From: Paracamarosporium sp. OC-R06-R3
Taxonomy: Eukaryota > Ascomycota > Dothideomycetes > Pleosporales > Didymosphaeriaceae
Assembly (NCBI GenBank): GCA_019828545.1
Contig: JACVRA010000139.1
Location: 62,001-126,000, forward strand
Direction of reading: 5' to 3'
Length of the DNA stretch: 64,000 bases
Numbering within the stretch: the stretch's first letter is position 1; the number at the start of each line of letters is the position of its first letter. The notes under the pieces were generated by a model. It was not told where the DNA came from. It worked only from the letters and a program-made list of their open reading frames with translations, and did not search any database. Made by a program: the position numbers and the translations under genes. Below are positions 47,677 to 59,405 of the stretch, piece after piece.

Positions 47677-49512
47677 TCAGTCTTCCGTGCTTGGTACGAA
47701 GTACGACGCAAGACTATTCATCATGTGAGCATCTTCACAAACACTAAAGCTCCATCACATACCTGATAATCGTGTAGCCAGCCAAAAGTGAAGCTCCCTT
47801 CAAGCTACTACACCTGTCATCTACTACGAGCGAGAAAAACAGCACCGTACTCGCAACAAGCGTAATAGCCTCAAATAGGCTAAAATGCAAGCTCATATCG
47901 CGTCCTATGACCCAACCCAAGAGCACAACGAGCGGAGAAACAAGAAGAGCCATCTGTATCGCGCTCCCAATACATACCGCAAATGCGAGATCCATCTGCT
48001 TGCGATACGCAAACATGATGCCGGAGACAAGCTCGGCAGCGTTGCCTACGATGGGCAGGATTGTGAAGCCAACCATTGTCTTGGAGATGGGCGAGTGATC
48101 CACGAAATGGTCGATGCTGCTCACGAGGAGCTCTCCGCTGATGGATATCAGGCAGGTGGATATGATTATCAGAACGACTGGTATTGCTTTGCGAACCCAC
48201 GGCATCGTCTTGATCAAGTCAAGAACGGTGGTTATCTTTGCGAAAGGCGAGTTGGGAAGTGATGGATCTGGTAGATCTCGAATGTCGTGATAGTGCCCTT
48301 GAACTTCGAAGTCAGGCCGTGGAAGCGGTGAATATGTTCTCGGGTATGACAGTGTACGCCGATGAAGGCTTCCTCGTTCGAGCTCAACACTCTCCTGCAT
48401 CTCTGGTTCAGTAGGCTCGTCGTCAAGTTCGATTAGAGGCTTGTACGAGAACCTGCTGGATTTGATCTGTGTCCAGAGATATATGAAGTATACGATGATG
48501 AGGACAATAGACGTCCCTCTGCTGAGACCGAGAATGCCGCGCTTCTGTATAGTGCTTACTGAAGACGATGCGATGGTAGACTGTAGACTGCATTAGCACG
48601 AATCGTCTTGGGCGCATATCGATTATACGAGGAGCGGGACTGACTGGTACTAGCAGGCTGACAGTAGTCAGGCAAAGCAGGCCTGCCGCAACTCTAGTAG
48701 CGAGGACATTGTAGACTTGGCCACGCATCTGTATCTCGCCAGCCAAGATCGACAGGCCTAGTACGAGTAGCATATTGACTATTATAGAACCGAGTAACGA
48801 AGTTCGTACGATAGTGTACTGTCGTTGTAGTAGAGCGTGACTATCTTAGTCAGTATTGCGCAGAACTTAGATTCGTGAAAACGCACACACTGTTCATTGT
48901 TAGCAACGTCACTGGTCAACGACAGTTGACACATACAATATTGCAAGCTCGGTTGCATTGCCCATGGTCACATTCAAGAGTGCACCTGCAGTCTCCCCCA
49001 GGAAGCTCGACGCATCGTCCGTAGCACGACACAATACGTCGGCCAGCGGAATGATGGCAAAGCAGTTCAGTACAAAGACGGTTGAGTCGCCACAGCCGAG
49101 CTCCGGCGCGATGATACCTATCGGCACAAATACGAGGAGTAAGTTGTTCCAGTTTCTAGCTAGAAACTTGCAGGCTGACACCAGCGCGCGTTTGAGTCCT
49201 GTAGGCCCGTTATCACCAGGAGCGGGTGCCACAACGGAGATGTAGCTGTGAATTCGGTCGCACACCGGCTATATCGAAATGAGGCTATAGTCGTGACGTT
49301 TTTCAGCGAGGACATACCTTGATAGGGGTTGCTCGGCTTGAAGACTGTGCATCTAAGATACGATACCCTTCGAACGGTAGAAGATGAAGAACGGGATCTG
49401 ACTGTTCTGGCGCATAGACTGGGGTTTCACCAGATAAAGACTCTTCATCAGTAATGTTGACGTAGCCGTCCGCTCTTTCTCCAGCTGTTTCGAGGCGCGG
49501 GATACTGTCCAT
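47677..49512 (-). CDS. Vacuolar Ca2+/H+ exchanger (CAX family, Vcx1-like)
   Basis: Five exons: 49512-49318, 49268-48937, 48840-48645, 48580-47763 and 47713-47677; 1578 bases, 525 residues. The two signature repeats of the family are present: GNATELAIFHALL in the first half and GNAAELVSGIMFAYRKQMDL in the second. Other blocks are FVLNCFAIIPLADVLCRATD, TSLLGSIIVNMLLVLGLSIL and VVLLGWVIGRDMSLHFSLFE. Splicing of the last, 37-base exon turns a poor ending (RYVMEL) into the family-like IISLASYFVPSTED. A hydrophilic loop of about 60 residues separates the two halves, as in fungal CAX. It moves Ca2+ into the vacuole in exchange for protons and shapes calcineurin signalling. One donor is GTCAGT (48644). 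Confidence 0.9.
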
Positions 49513-50687
49513 CGTGAGATGTTACAAAAGAGCAGAGAAGAGAGGGCACTGCAGGATGATTTTCGTTCAGTCCGTCTCCGAAATTATACTAGCAGTACCT
49601 CCCGTTAGCGCTCCGATAAGACAGAAGGTCAACTGCTCGAGTGCACCGGACGTAGTCAAGAGCTTTCATGGAGTCCCGCGCTTCGCGTCGTATAGGCCTC
49701 CTGATTATCGCCAAGAAGGGTGAGTGATTTTCTCCATGGTGGCTTACCAGACCGCCAAGCCAGGCGAGCCTGAAGGTTGGCGAAGGCGCCTTTGATTTGA
49801 TGTATGTCCACAGGGCACTTGTGTGGTTTAAGCTTTTCACTCCTTTGCCCATACCAGACCTAGGCAGGCGTGTGACTTTTCCAGCTAGATGACAGTACTA
49901 GATGCGGAGGAGACTCCTGCAGTGTGGCGGAGTACACACGCGAATGCGAGTTCCAGCTCATTTCGCTGTTGTTTCCGAGGTCGAAAATGCCTCATACTAA
50001 GGAGTCAGCGGGTGGGAAGCGCGTATCGCGCATTGAGGACAGCATCATCTTCCCGAGGTAGCATATGAGATTTTATAAGTCTTTTGAACGAGAAAACCAC
50101 GAAATTCTGGTCCAAAATGCGTAAATTATCGCTAATATCGAGATAAAGAAACGACAGTGCACAAGCCTTGCGAAGACAGCTGGCTAGGTTGAAAGGGGTA
50201 AGCCTGGGGTATTTCAGCTGTCTGTGCGTGCGGGTAGACCTGCATACGGCGTCGCCAGAGTGAATTAGCGCGGACGCTAGTGAACTATAGTCGAACCGGA
50301 ATCTCAAAGTGTAGATCTATAAACACACCGAGCGGTATCCTCTGCTAGGAAATCCGATATCTTGTAGATTGAGTGCTCATGCAAAGATTCTGGGTCTAAT
50401 GCTTATCTTGTTGTGGAGTCTGAGATCTATCCACTTACGCTGGGACCGACGTCGCGTTGCACAATCGTAGACCCACACCAAGGCAACATCACACAACTGC
50501 CAGAAGAGACATTGGAAGGAAGCAGTCACCCTGACATATTCGCAATCCTAACTGAGTACTACTCTTCCATTCTTGGTTCAGCCCACACATTCTCTCCCAT
50601 ATGGTCTATTTCGCACACTTGCTCGCCGTACAGTCGCATTTCCCTATACCGCCCTTCTTCCCACAACAAATTCCGGGCTAATACCTA
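49513..50687. other. Promoter of the exchanger gene and intergenic region
   Basis: The first part is the exchanger promoter. The ORF at 50413-50736 (plus) overlaps the end of the secreted-protein gene, is low complexity and has no motif. No gene was accepted. Confidence 0.4.
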
Positions 50688-51047
50688 TCAGCATTCATCC
50701 CACCAATCCCCTTTTAGAAAACTCACATTGTTATGACACCACCCATAGCAATCGTTGTCCGCATCGCAGCTCCCATCCATCCTGCAGCTCCCCAGCGTAC
50801 AAATCCCCGTACAGCAAGCCGTTCCACCAAAACAGCCCCCATCACTAACACATTTCGCGCCTGCATTATTGGTGGGAGCCCCACAGCTGCCGAGCTTGCA
50901 GATTTTATTACAGCAGTTCGCGCCGCCATAGCAGTTGCTGTCTTCTGTGCAGGGGTCGCCGGGGTCGGCGCGAGATTGGAGGTTCAAAGATACTGCAGTT
51001 GCAGAGGTGGTGGTTAAGAGGAAAGTGAGTATGTATAAGCTTTTCAT
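50688..51047 (-). CDS. Small cysteine-rich secreted protein with tandem six-Cys repeats (effector candidate)
   Basis: 119 residues. The start at 51047 begins a clear signal peptide (MKSLYILTFLLTTTSATAVS); an upstream in-frame Met at 51083 would only lengthen it. The mature part has two tandem copies of C-x5-C-x4-CC-x3-C-x4-C: CTEDSNCYGGANCCNKIC with a following KLGSC, and CVSDGGCFGGTACCTGIC with a following TLGSC. A third begins (SCDADNDCYGWC) and breaks off. The end is uncertain: a GTGAGT donor at about 50726 could splice the third repeat to another exon, and the unspliced frame runs only to DEC. Such Cys patterns usually form disulphide knots stable outside the cell. The role is unknown; secretion is well supported. 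Confidence 0.75.
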   Translation of the reverse strand: MKSLYILTFLLTTTSATAVSLNLQSRADPGDPCTEDSNCYGGANCCNKICKLGSCGAPTNNAGAKCVSDGGCFGGTACCTGICTLGSCRMDGSCDADNDCYGWCHNNVSFLKGDWWDEC

Positions 51048-52545
51048 GGCGACGAGTCGAAAAAGCAAGATAAAGATAAACAAGGTGTAGCACGCACGAA
51101 CTGCCTTCGTTCACGTCATCCGTACCGCGCCGCAGTCCCATATATATTCGTCTTCTCGTGTCGTCCTGTACCATTATCGCCGAGCAATCTCCCGATTCTC
51201 ACAACCGGGTATCGACATACTGCCGCACGCGAGCATGTATAGTACCCTAGATTAACCAATAGGTCTGCGCATGCAGCTCAGCGCAGTCGGTACCTTCCAG
51301 GAGCATGGTACGTATGCGCCGAACACCTGTTTACGGACCCCAGTTCGCGTACAAGGCTGAAAAAAGAGGTTCTTTAGATTGACGATACGTGTGTTGTATA
51401 TTGTCGCTGATGTGTGTTGCTATTAATACACTGAGTGACAGCGCGGACAGCAGAGCGGAGTTCCTGCCACCTACAGTTCCGCCATAAAGAAAGACAGCGA
51501 AGCAAATGACCTTTTCCAAATCTGTCTCCTCGCTCCAATCTTGACTCCATTCTTTCCCAAGTAAGCCTCATCACCCGCCGTCCATCTCGGCCCCACCCTT
51601 ACAACCCAGCCCTACCATGCCATACACTAGCCAACTAAACGCATTCCCCACGCACAAACAAAGCTTCCAAACAAGGAACAAGACCCGCTCAATATTTTCC
51701 ACTCGTCCGGTGCACTTCCCACGCGAACACGAGGTGCCACTTAACCGGGATATTGTCAACTATCGGTAATATGCGTATACCCGGATGGAGACATCCTCGC
51801 GTGGCCGAACACGAAATCACTACAGTCCTTCCGCAGGATTTCATCTAAAAAAAAAAAAAGAAAGACCGCCAGATCCGTTGTGTCGGTAGAGAAGAGAGCG
51901 CTCGATTAATCGTCGCATCGTATTTTCCCTCACGCGTTATCACTATGGGGGGTTTTTATAGCTAAAAGGTTTGACAATAAAGGGGAGTGTTTTGCCTATG
52001 CACTCAGGACACGCCTACATATGAGTGCAATTAGCCTTTTGTGTTTATTCCGTCTGGCAAGACACTGTATATGCATTTCGTGTCCCAGCACATATTCCCA
52101 CCATTGTGAGTTCCTCACCCGCCTACTTCCAACGGCATCTAGTATCTAGGATACGCGTAATTCCTACACTCACAACAAACACATCAACCGTCAAATCAAA
52201 GTGACCATGTACATCCGTTTCCACCGTTACAAGACATATCATATTCGCGTCTCATACACACATATGCTATATACACCTAGCCACACACCTACACACCCAC
52301 GCAAAGCTTCCCTTCCATCTACTTACTACGAAAAAAAAGTTGGGGTATATATATGTACCAAACAAGCCAGACCCACACTCCATCTTCATTTTCATTATGC
52401 GTCGTATCGACCTACTATTCCCCCACTTAGACATACATCAGTATACACAGGTAGAGATTAGAACCCAGCATAGCGTCGACCGTTGTCGAATCAACGCTGT
52501 GGTAAAAGAGTACCAAGCTCCGACTTCGGCACTGCGGCTCCGCGC
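51048..52545. other. Intergenic region
   Basis: Promoter of the cysteine-rich gene at left, 3' side of the GH72 gene at right. It contains a poly-A run near 51848. No gene or RNA was supported. Confidence 0.4.
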
Positions 52546-54336
52546 TCATAGCCAGATGCAGAGCCCAGCGAGCACCGCCACAAGCCCCAGACCCACGCTC
52601 TGCAGTCCGAAGGAAGAAGTTGTGGGCGCGGCGCCCGTTCCGCTCGCCGAGGCGCTCGCGCTGCCCTGGCTGGATGGTGCGGCGCTGCTACCGCTGGCAC
52701 CGCTGCCGGTCGTGCTAGCCTGTTCCTGCGCTTTGTATGTCTGGCCCAGAGAAGGCAGACTCGACTTAGGATCCACCTGCCAGATGTCGCTCGTGAAAGC
52801 TGGGCAAGGCGGAGGCGTAAGCGTGGGGTTGTAGTTCGAGGCCTTTACACCGGTCGGGTTGAGCGTCTTCCACCTGCTGCTGAGGTTGGGGAACTCGGGA
52901 CTCATAGGCGTGGGCGTGCCGGAGCGCGGGTAGCCATCCGGAGGGGCATCTATGATTTGTTAGTATGGCAAAAGGTTTGATAATGTTTTGTCTTAGGGTG
53001 ACAATGGATTCATTAACTCACCAGGAGATGCAGGGTCTACTTTGGAACCGTAGCTGACAATGCCGTATTCATTGGCTTCGTAGATCCATTCGTACACAAT
53101 GGCGCCGCTCCAGTGCTCGGTCATCTCCGGGCCAAAAATAGCCTCTTGGTCGGCCCAGTCGCGAGGGCTCGGTTTGATACAGCCAGTCTCTGAGAGGAAA
53201 ATGGGGATATTGTACCCGACGTCCGTCACGTTCTTGATAAGATCCGAGTAGCCTAGACAACTAGTTAGCTACCTTCGTACAGCATATGACAACGAGTGAC
53301 GAGAGTGACTGGACGGCTTTGCCCCTGAGTGCATTGTGCCACCCCCAGATACCAAGTACATAATTGGAATGTACGCAAAGCTGTACAATGCCAGCCTAGC
53401 GGTCTTATCACCGACCGCCCGCGCATGGCGTAACTTGGGGTACCACGCTGATTCACTCGCAAAGATAGCCCGAACACTTATGCCGCACGTCTTGGTGTGA
53501 CTTACCTGACTGCTGGAAGCCGGAGTCTCCACACCACGAGTAGGCGTTAAGAGAGTAGAAATCGAGTGCCTCCGAGGTATCATCGCCACAAGCTAGGTAG
53601 TTCTGCAACATGGGACGAAGTGTCGCAATATCGGCGGCTGAGTAACCGATCGGTATGTTACGGTACTTCTTCTTGTCGCGGTAGGCCTTGAGGTCGCGAG
53701 CGGCAGCTTTGACGTAGGGAGCAGCAACGGAGCCAGTGTCTAAGAGATGTCAGTATAACTTGTGCTTAACAGAGGCGATGACTGGCATACCGGTCGTCAA
53801 GACCTCATTGCCCACGAAGAATCCTGCCAAGTTGTCGTACTTGTGGAATGTGTCCATGACGGCCGAGAAGCGGTCGAGCTGTGTCTGGTTCCATTGCGGA
53901 TGTGTCTAACCCAATCAGCTTCCTGTGTGTTTTGCGCAGCATTTGTTCGTACCTGCTCGATCTGTGTGTCGAAGGTATCCAAATCCAACCAGATGTATAT
54001 ACCAGCGTCAGCGAAGGTCTTCATGCAATCGTCGTGGTCGGCGGAGGGATCGACGTGGTAAACGCGTATGGAATTGGTGCCAATCGACTTCATGAGGGCG
54101 GAATCGAGCTTGCATTGTGTGTTGTCAATGAGCGGGTCGTCCGGAACGAGTTGGTATGCGATTCCTGCAGTGCATTTAGTATCATGCTCGTTTGCAAAAT
54201 CTAATCGGCTCATACCCTTCACGAAAAATTGGTCCCCGCTCTCTTTGAAGAATTTGGCACCCTTTACAGAGATGGTGTCAATAGCGCTGACTGCGGTGAG
54301 TCCCGCCATGGCCGAGGCCAGCAGAGCGGAGCGCAT
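52546..54336 (-). CDS. GPI-anchored 1,3-beta-glucanosyltransferase (GH72, Gel/Gas type)
   Basis: Six exons: 54336-54216, 54164-53953, 53905-53791, 53739-53506, 53252-53022 and 52949-52546; 1317 bases, 438 residues. A signal peptide (MRSALLASAMAGLTAVSA) is followed by the GH72 barrel: DTISVKGAKFF at the start, acid/base Glu145 in FFVGNEVL and nucleophile Glu249 in FLSETGC. DFYSLNAYSWCG lies between them. After the barrel comes PEFPNLSSRWKTLNPTGVKA, then a Ser/Ala/Gly-rich stalk and a hydrophobic GPI-attachment tail (SVGLGLVAVLAGLCIWL). No CBM43/X8 module is present, so it is the short type. It cuts and rejoins beta-1,3-glucan at the outer membrane and cell wall, elongating wall glucan. The fourth intron (253 bases) is longer than the others. 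Confidence 0.94.
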
Positions 54337-55602
54337 TGTGGCTAGAACGGACGAGAGGTGGTTTGGTGGTCTTGCTGTACGGTATCCTGAACTGATACAG
54401 GTGCTTAGAACTCCGGTGCACTATGAGCGATAGGGTGGACAAGCTGGAGAGCAAGCGAAGGACTGATGCGCGCAACTGATCGAATACACCTGAGAAGAAT
54501 AACACGAAAAGCGATTGTCGATAGCGAGCCTGCGGTTGAGTGAAGGGTGATTGGGTTGATTAGGTCCAGCAATCAAGGCAGTCGCACCCGTCAGCAGGGA
54601 ACCGAGCAGCAGCGAGTGAATGCCACGTTTGAACGAGCGACGGTAGAGAGAGGAATCAAAAGACACAGCTGCAAATTGGCGGCGAGGACGCGATCCCGCG
54701 GCTCCCCAGCCAGTGGCTAGCGTGGGCGGGTGAATCAAGATTGCCATGGCAAGTTTCTAGAGCTCATGCATTTGCGCATGAGACGGACTCGCCCGCGTCG
54801 ATAAGAGACGCGCCGCGCGGATGGCGGCACACGCCCACGCTTGTTTCGTGCGTTTCCATTGGCCAAGCGTGATTAAGCTCGCTTAAGCTCACGAGCTTGG
54901 CTGGCAGGCGCGACCCGCAAGTGCCTCTTTTCGTCCACACTATGCCAACAGTGTGTTTTGCATGTGGCGTTTCAACGGAAAATTGAGTGTCGTCGTTGTC
55001 GTCGTCGTCGTCGTCGTCGTCGACGACCTTTCAGTTCATCTATTGCACATTCTTAAAACGAACGTTTGGTGCTATGCACAGGAAACAGCGTAACGGCTCG
55101 GAGATTAGCGTGTGTGATGCTTGGAAGAGGCCCTGCATGTAAATGATCTGTGTGAAACATTTCATCGTCGCACCCGGGGTACCCTGAGACCCTCGAGCAC
55201 ATGCTACAGAGCAACGATAGGACCAAGTCTGAGCGCCTCGTGTTACCACCGAGTACAAATTGGATTCCTTGGACATCCGTCTCATGTGAGAGTAACCAAT
55301 CAGCTCTTCCAATGAGACTTCACAACAAGATGTCTGAGCGAACATATGCGAAGCTTGATGGTTGTTTTAGGTTAAGTGCTTTGTGTCTGTATTAACGAGT
55401 TGTTGTTGACATCAACAAAGACATACTAACCACATCAGTCGGTAGCACTCGATTAGTGGAAACCAGCGTTCTTGTACTTGAACTACATTTCAAAACTATT
55501 GTGACTCCAGAAATTATATCCTAGGGTATCTAGCCAACCTGCATGCATGCCATTGAGCACCCAAGACTCCACCCAGCCCAACACGTCCACGCAAAACCTG
55601 TC
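54337..55602. other. GH72 promoter and intergenic region
   Basis: It includes the GH72 promoter and leader, and a GTC microsatellite. No supported gene. The inverted words GCTTAAGCTCGCTTAAGC-like around 54870 may be a small hairpin. Confidence 0.4.
54989..55021. repeat. GTC trinucleotide repeat
   Basis: About eleven GTC units with one GTT variant, in the intergenic region upstream of the GH72 gene. Confidence 0.9.
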
Positions 55603-57543
55603 TCAACCAACTGTATCAGCCTGAGGAACCGTATCCATATCGTAAACACACTCAACGTCCCTCCCGTCTACCTGAATATCCCTCTCGCAATGAACGCAAA
55701 TACTCCCATCCCCCGCGTTAAAACAGTCCCCCCGTCCTACACGGTCCCTACACGGCGAGCATATCATCCTCGGCTTCCGCTTCACTTCCTCTATAAACAT
55801 CTCGTCGTCCATGACCCTAAAGTTGACACCGCATACCCGCCAGAAGTGATCTGAATCGTAGAACTTTTCTTCGTGCGGGACCTCTTCGCCATACATGTAC
55901 GGCGGTATATACGAGCTCCTTGACATGAATTTCGATGTGAGGAGATTTAGATGGCGGTCTGAAGAGCGGACTAGCGAGGAGAGAGTATATAGAGGCGTGC
56001 GTAGGGGACCGTCGATAACGGACTGCAGGACGAGGGCGACGTTGGCCGTGGGGATGGTGGAGACTATTTGTTCGGAGTCCGGATTGCTGAAGAGGACGGA
56101 AAGGTCTACGGGGCGGCTCATGCCTTTAATGACTTCGGTACAACGGCGCAGCACACGCCCGGGGTGTCGGAGCGTGTCTTCTGGTACCCCTCTTAGGTTG
56201 TTGGCCCAAGACACGTCCTTGATTTTGAATTCACGGAGAGATTCCGGATAGTCGTCGCGTTGAATATGGCCAAGCAGCATGGTTTCGATGCCGAGCGTGA
56301 GGGAGCGTAAGTTCGAGAGATGACGTAGGCTGACGGTGCCTTCGTGGAAACTAGCAAATGCGCGAGGGAGATATCGTGTGGCACCACTGATGTGGGATAA
56401 ATTCTCGAGAGAGTCTGCTTGGCGTAGCAGAGCTTTGAGGAAGGCGGGTTGCGATGTCCGCGTTGTGTTGTCGGTACTGGGCATGCAGCCTGGAAATGCG
56501 TGCAAGCGCTCGCCGATGTCGAGTTCCTTAAGTGCTTTTGGGAGACTGAGTACTACATCGAGGAAGTGAACGTTGACGTTACATTCAATTAGTGTTAGAG
56601 ATGTTAGTGGTGTCGATCGTCTTTGCTTGTCTGTAATGTCGGCATGGGTAATTTGTGCGTCAAAGTTGGTGCAAGATATCGTTATCTGCTTCAAAGTGGG
56701 ATGTAAAAACATTACTGCACAACGACCGAATGTAAATTTTCTCTCGTCGGGACCGTGACCGTGAAGCGTGACTGGACAAGTTAGCTACTCAGCTGAACAC
56801 TTGATTGTAGCAAACTCAGAACGGCAGACAATGTAAGTGTTTGTTATGTTTGACATTAGTGAACACAGTACTTTATGCAGTCGGCATGTGTACAATATAG
56901 CATACGGCGAGATGTCTTCAAATCACTTGTAGAAATGTCCGTGCTTAGTTCACTCAAGCAAAAATCAAAAACCCGACTTACGAGATTGTAGCATAGGCAG
57001 GGTAGGCGGAACACCTTTCCGAGGGTAAACAGATGCTTCTAATAATGTCGTGTAGTCAATTTTTGTCCAGCCGTCAAACTCCATATCCTCTTTCCACTCG
57101 CTATTATTAGGACAGGGTGATTCGATCGTAAGGTGGCGAAGCTTGTCCATCAAGACGATAAAATGATTAAGCTCCTGGATCCCATCTCGGTTGTAGTCCG
57201 GATATCGTATCGATAGCTCTTGGATGTACGAAGATCGCGCTTCGCGAAGGTCCAGCGCGGTAGCGATGCTCCTCGCACGGTCCCCATTGGTCACGAGCAG
57301 AGACCGCCAAATGTAAGGCTCCGTGAGGCCTTGGAAGCGACGACATGTTGCTGCGAGTTTGCAGAGTGCATCGCGAGAATCTATCTGGTCGATTATTGAG
57401 AGAAGGAGCTCGTCAACCAGGGCAAGGAGGCCTGTTTGCGGCACATTTGCAGCCATGTCCGGTATCCGTGATTGGTTGAAAATCGGACGGAAGTGGCGAG
57501 TTCTGCGTTTCTTGGCTTGGTGAGAGTGGCTATCTGGCATCAA
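55603..57543 (-). CDS. F-box/LRR-like protein
   Basis: Two exons, 57543-56982 and 56771-55603; 1731 bases, 576 residues. An F-box-like motif sits at about residues 39-75: LLALVDELLLSIIDQIDSRD, then ALCKLAATCRRFQGLTEPYI. LRR-like segments follow (LTSLTLIECNVNV, LKELDIGERLHAF, LSNLRSLTLGIETM, LREFKIKDVSW). The C-terminus has a Cys-rich patch (ICSPCRDRV, then SICVHCERD) that could bind zinc. The join at the splice gives MLQSLTLHGHGPDE, in keeping with an LRR strand. A later start at Met30 is possible. It likely serves as a substrate receptor in an SCF ligase; the target is unknown. Confidence 0.75.
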
Positions 57544-58415
57544 GATCTCCTGTCAGGAAGCATGCAACGTAAGCGGGAGCTTGTATGATACAATTAGGTG
57601 TGGAAGGAGATCGTTGTTGTAACGATGGTGTTGACGAGTGTTGTGGAACGGAGATTGTACCGGGTGTGGGTCAGTTATCGATAAGGCAATAAGTAATAAG
57701 TCACGAGGGCCCACATCACTCACCTCACTCGTGGTACAAATTACCCCAACCTCTCCGTTTTTCACGCAGGACTTTTTAGAAGCACTGCAATCATACGGAG
57801 AAGAAAAAATTCATCTTAAATCCCATCAAGTCTTCCTTACAAAAATTCTGGGTCACTACCTCATGTCATGTCCTTCAACTTTGGAGCCTGGAGCCGACCC
57901 ACCGGGTCCAACACCAAGCTCAACACCCACTCGACCTCATGTCACACGAAGAAGACACCAAGGCATCCCAGGCATTAGCATATCTATATACACTTCTATC
58001 ATTGATAGATTTCAACATCAACATACCAAAGAATAATACAGCGATGCGTCTATCCAAGATTTCATATGCAGGACTTTAGACCAGCGACACAATATCTGCA
58101 TCCACAGGCGTGTATCCAATCCATCAGAACGATCAGAATGAGCAAACGAAAGGACCCCAATCGATATCCCAGCCGCTTATTGCGGTATCAAAGCATGGCA
58201 GAGTTTTTCTTTTTCGACTTGGCGGGACGGCGTGCCCTGCTGTTCCAAGTAACCTCCATGACTCTGGCTCGCCATATGAGTTCATGATTCCAATTAGTGT
58301 GTTCTGTGTCGATACTTTTGTCGAAAAACTCTGGATATTTCCGAATCTGTGATATCGTGCCTTTTCGATCTTCAAGTATCTGATAGATTCATGAGTCCCC
58401 AATGTACCCATCTAA
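57544..58415. other. Intergenic region
   Basis: Promoter of the F-box/LRR gene and 3' side of the next minus-strand gene. Plus-strand frames here lack motifs and were not accepted. Confidence 0.4.
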
Positions 58416-59405
58416 CTAACCTTCCGACCATTCTCGATCCCAGTCTACCTGCTTCACAGGATTACCAACGCTGACCCAGCCTGGCCAATCGTCCGAGACC
58501 TCGGCACGTATCCACAGCCGTTCGAATACGCGCAATCCCAACATCCTCCACTCTCCTACCTCCGTCCGAGGATCCATTTCCGCCTCTAAAGTAACAATCT
58601 GAATTCTAAGATCGCTAGTTGTCGTTGCACGACTATTGAAACCCGCAAACCAGTATATTGTCTTCGTCTCACCAGCGAGCAAAATCTGCAGTTCGGTCCT
58701 TCTTGCATTCTTCTTCCCAACCCCAATCTCTTCCAAAAAGCGATAATGTCGCTGTGCATGTCGTAGGAACTTGTTGAAAAGAAAGCGCTGGAGAGGTTTC
58801 AGGTGGTACAATTTTCGGTCAATCTTCTTTGTTTGTAATCGAGGTGACTTGAGAACGCATGCAGTTTCGTGCTGCGCGTACACCTCCTCTATCGTACAGT
58901 TTGGCTTGCAGTGTGGAACATCAGACGAGCGTCGGCCGACAAGCGTTTGTAAAATCCGGCGAAACATAGTCCAGAATGGTGAGATAGTCATGATAACAAA
59001 GTCAGAGTAGGAGACGATAAGACGCGGCGGTGATCGCTGACATCTTCTGAGTCCAGAAGTGAGGATGGCGTGTGCTTCCAAGTTGATCGTGCGGCATGTG
59101 GAGAGGAGGGCAACGCCGGGAACAGAAGGGATAACTAAGGTGGCGATACCTGGATGCGGAGAGTCAGTATTACAATTTCACATACGAGAACTCGTTTCAT
59201 CCATGGCAACCTAGGAGCATCACGTGGGCAACGAACCAGGTTTGAAGACGGTAGCCTCGGGATCCGTAGAGCAGTATTCATACTGGTTATCACCAGTATA
59301 GAGGATTAAGTTACGAATTTCAAATACGAGATGTTCATAGATGATAAGGCGAATTTCTTTTGGTAGGGACATAAATGGGAATGGCGCAGTAGTTGCGGAG
59401 CACAT
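58416..59405 (-). CDS. F-box-like fungal protein of unknown target
   Basis: Two exons, 59405-59237 and 59149-58416; 903 bases, 300 residues. It opens with the short F-box-like helix common in fungal proteins: FMSLPKEIRLIIYEHLVFEI. The splice restores PGIATLVIPSVPGVALLSTC followed by RTINLEAHAI, which matches the usual 'L..tCr.i..Ea..il' step of this family. The remaining 200 residues contain a hydrophobic stretch near 95-110, a Lys-rich segment and no recognised domain. It probably belongs to the large lineage-expanded set of F-box-like proteins of filamentous ascomycetes. Met12 is an alternative start. Confidence 0.65.

Noticed and set aside
50413..50736. Plus-strand 107-codon frame
   Set aside because: Low-complexity Ser/His/Pro product overlapping the secreted-protein gene on the other strand.
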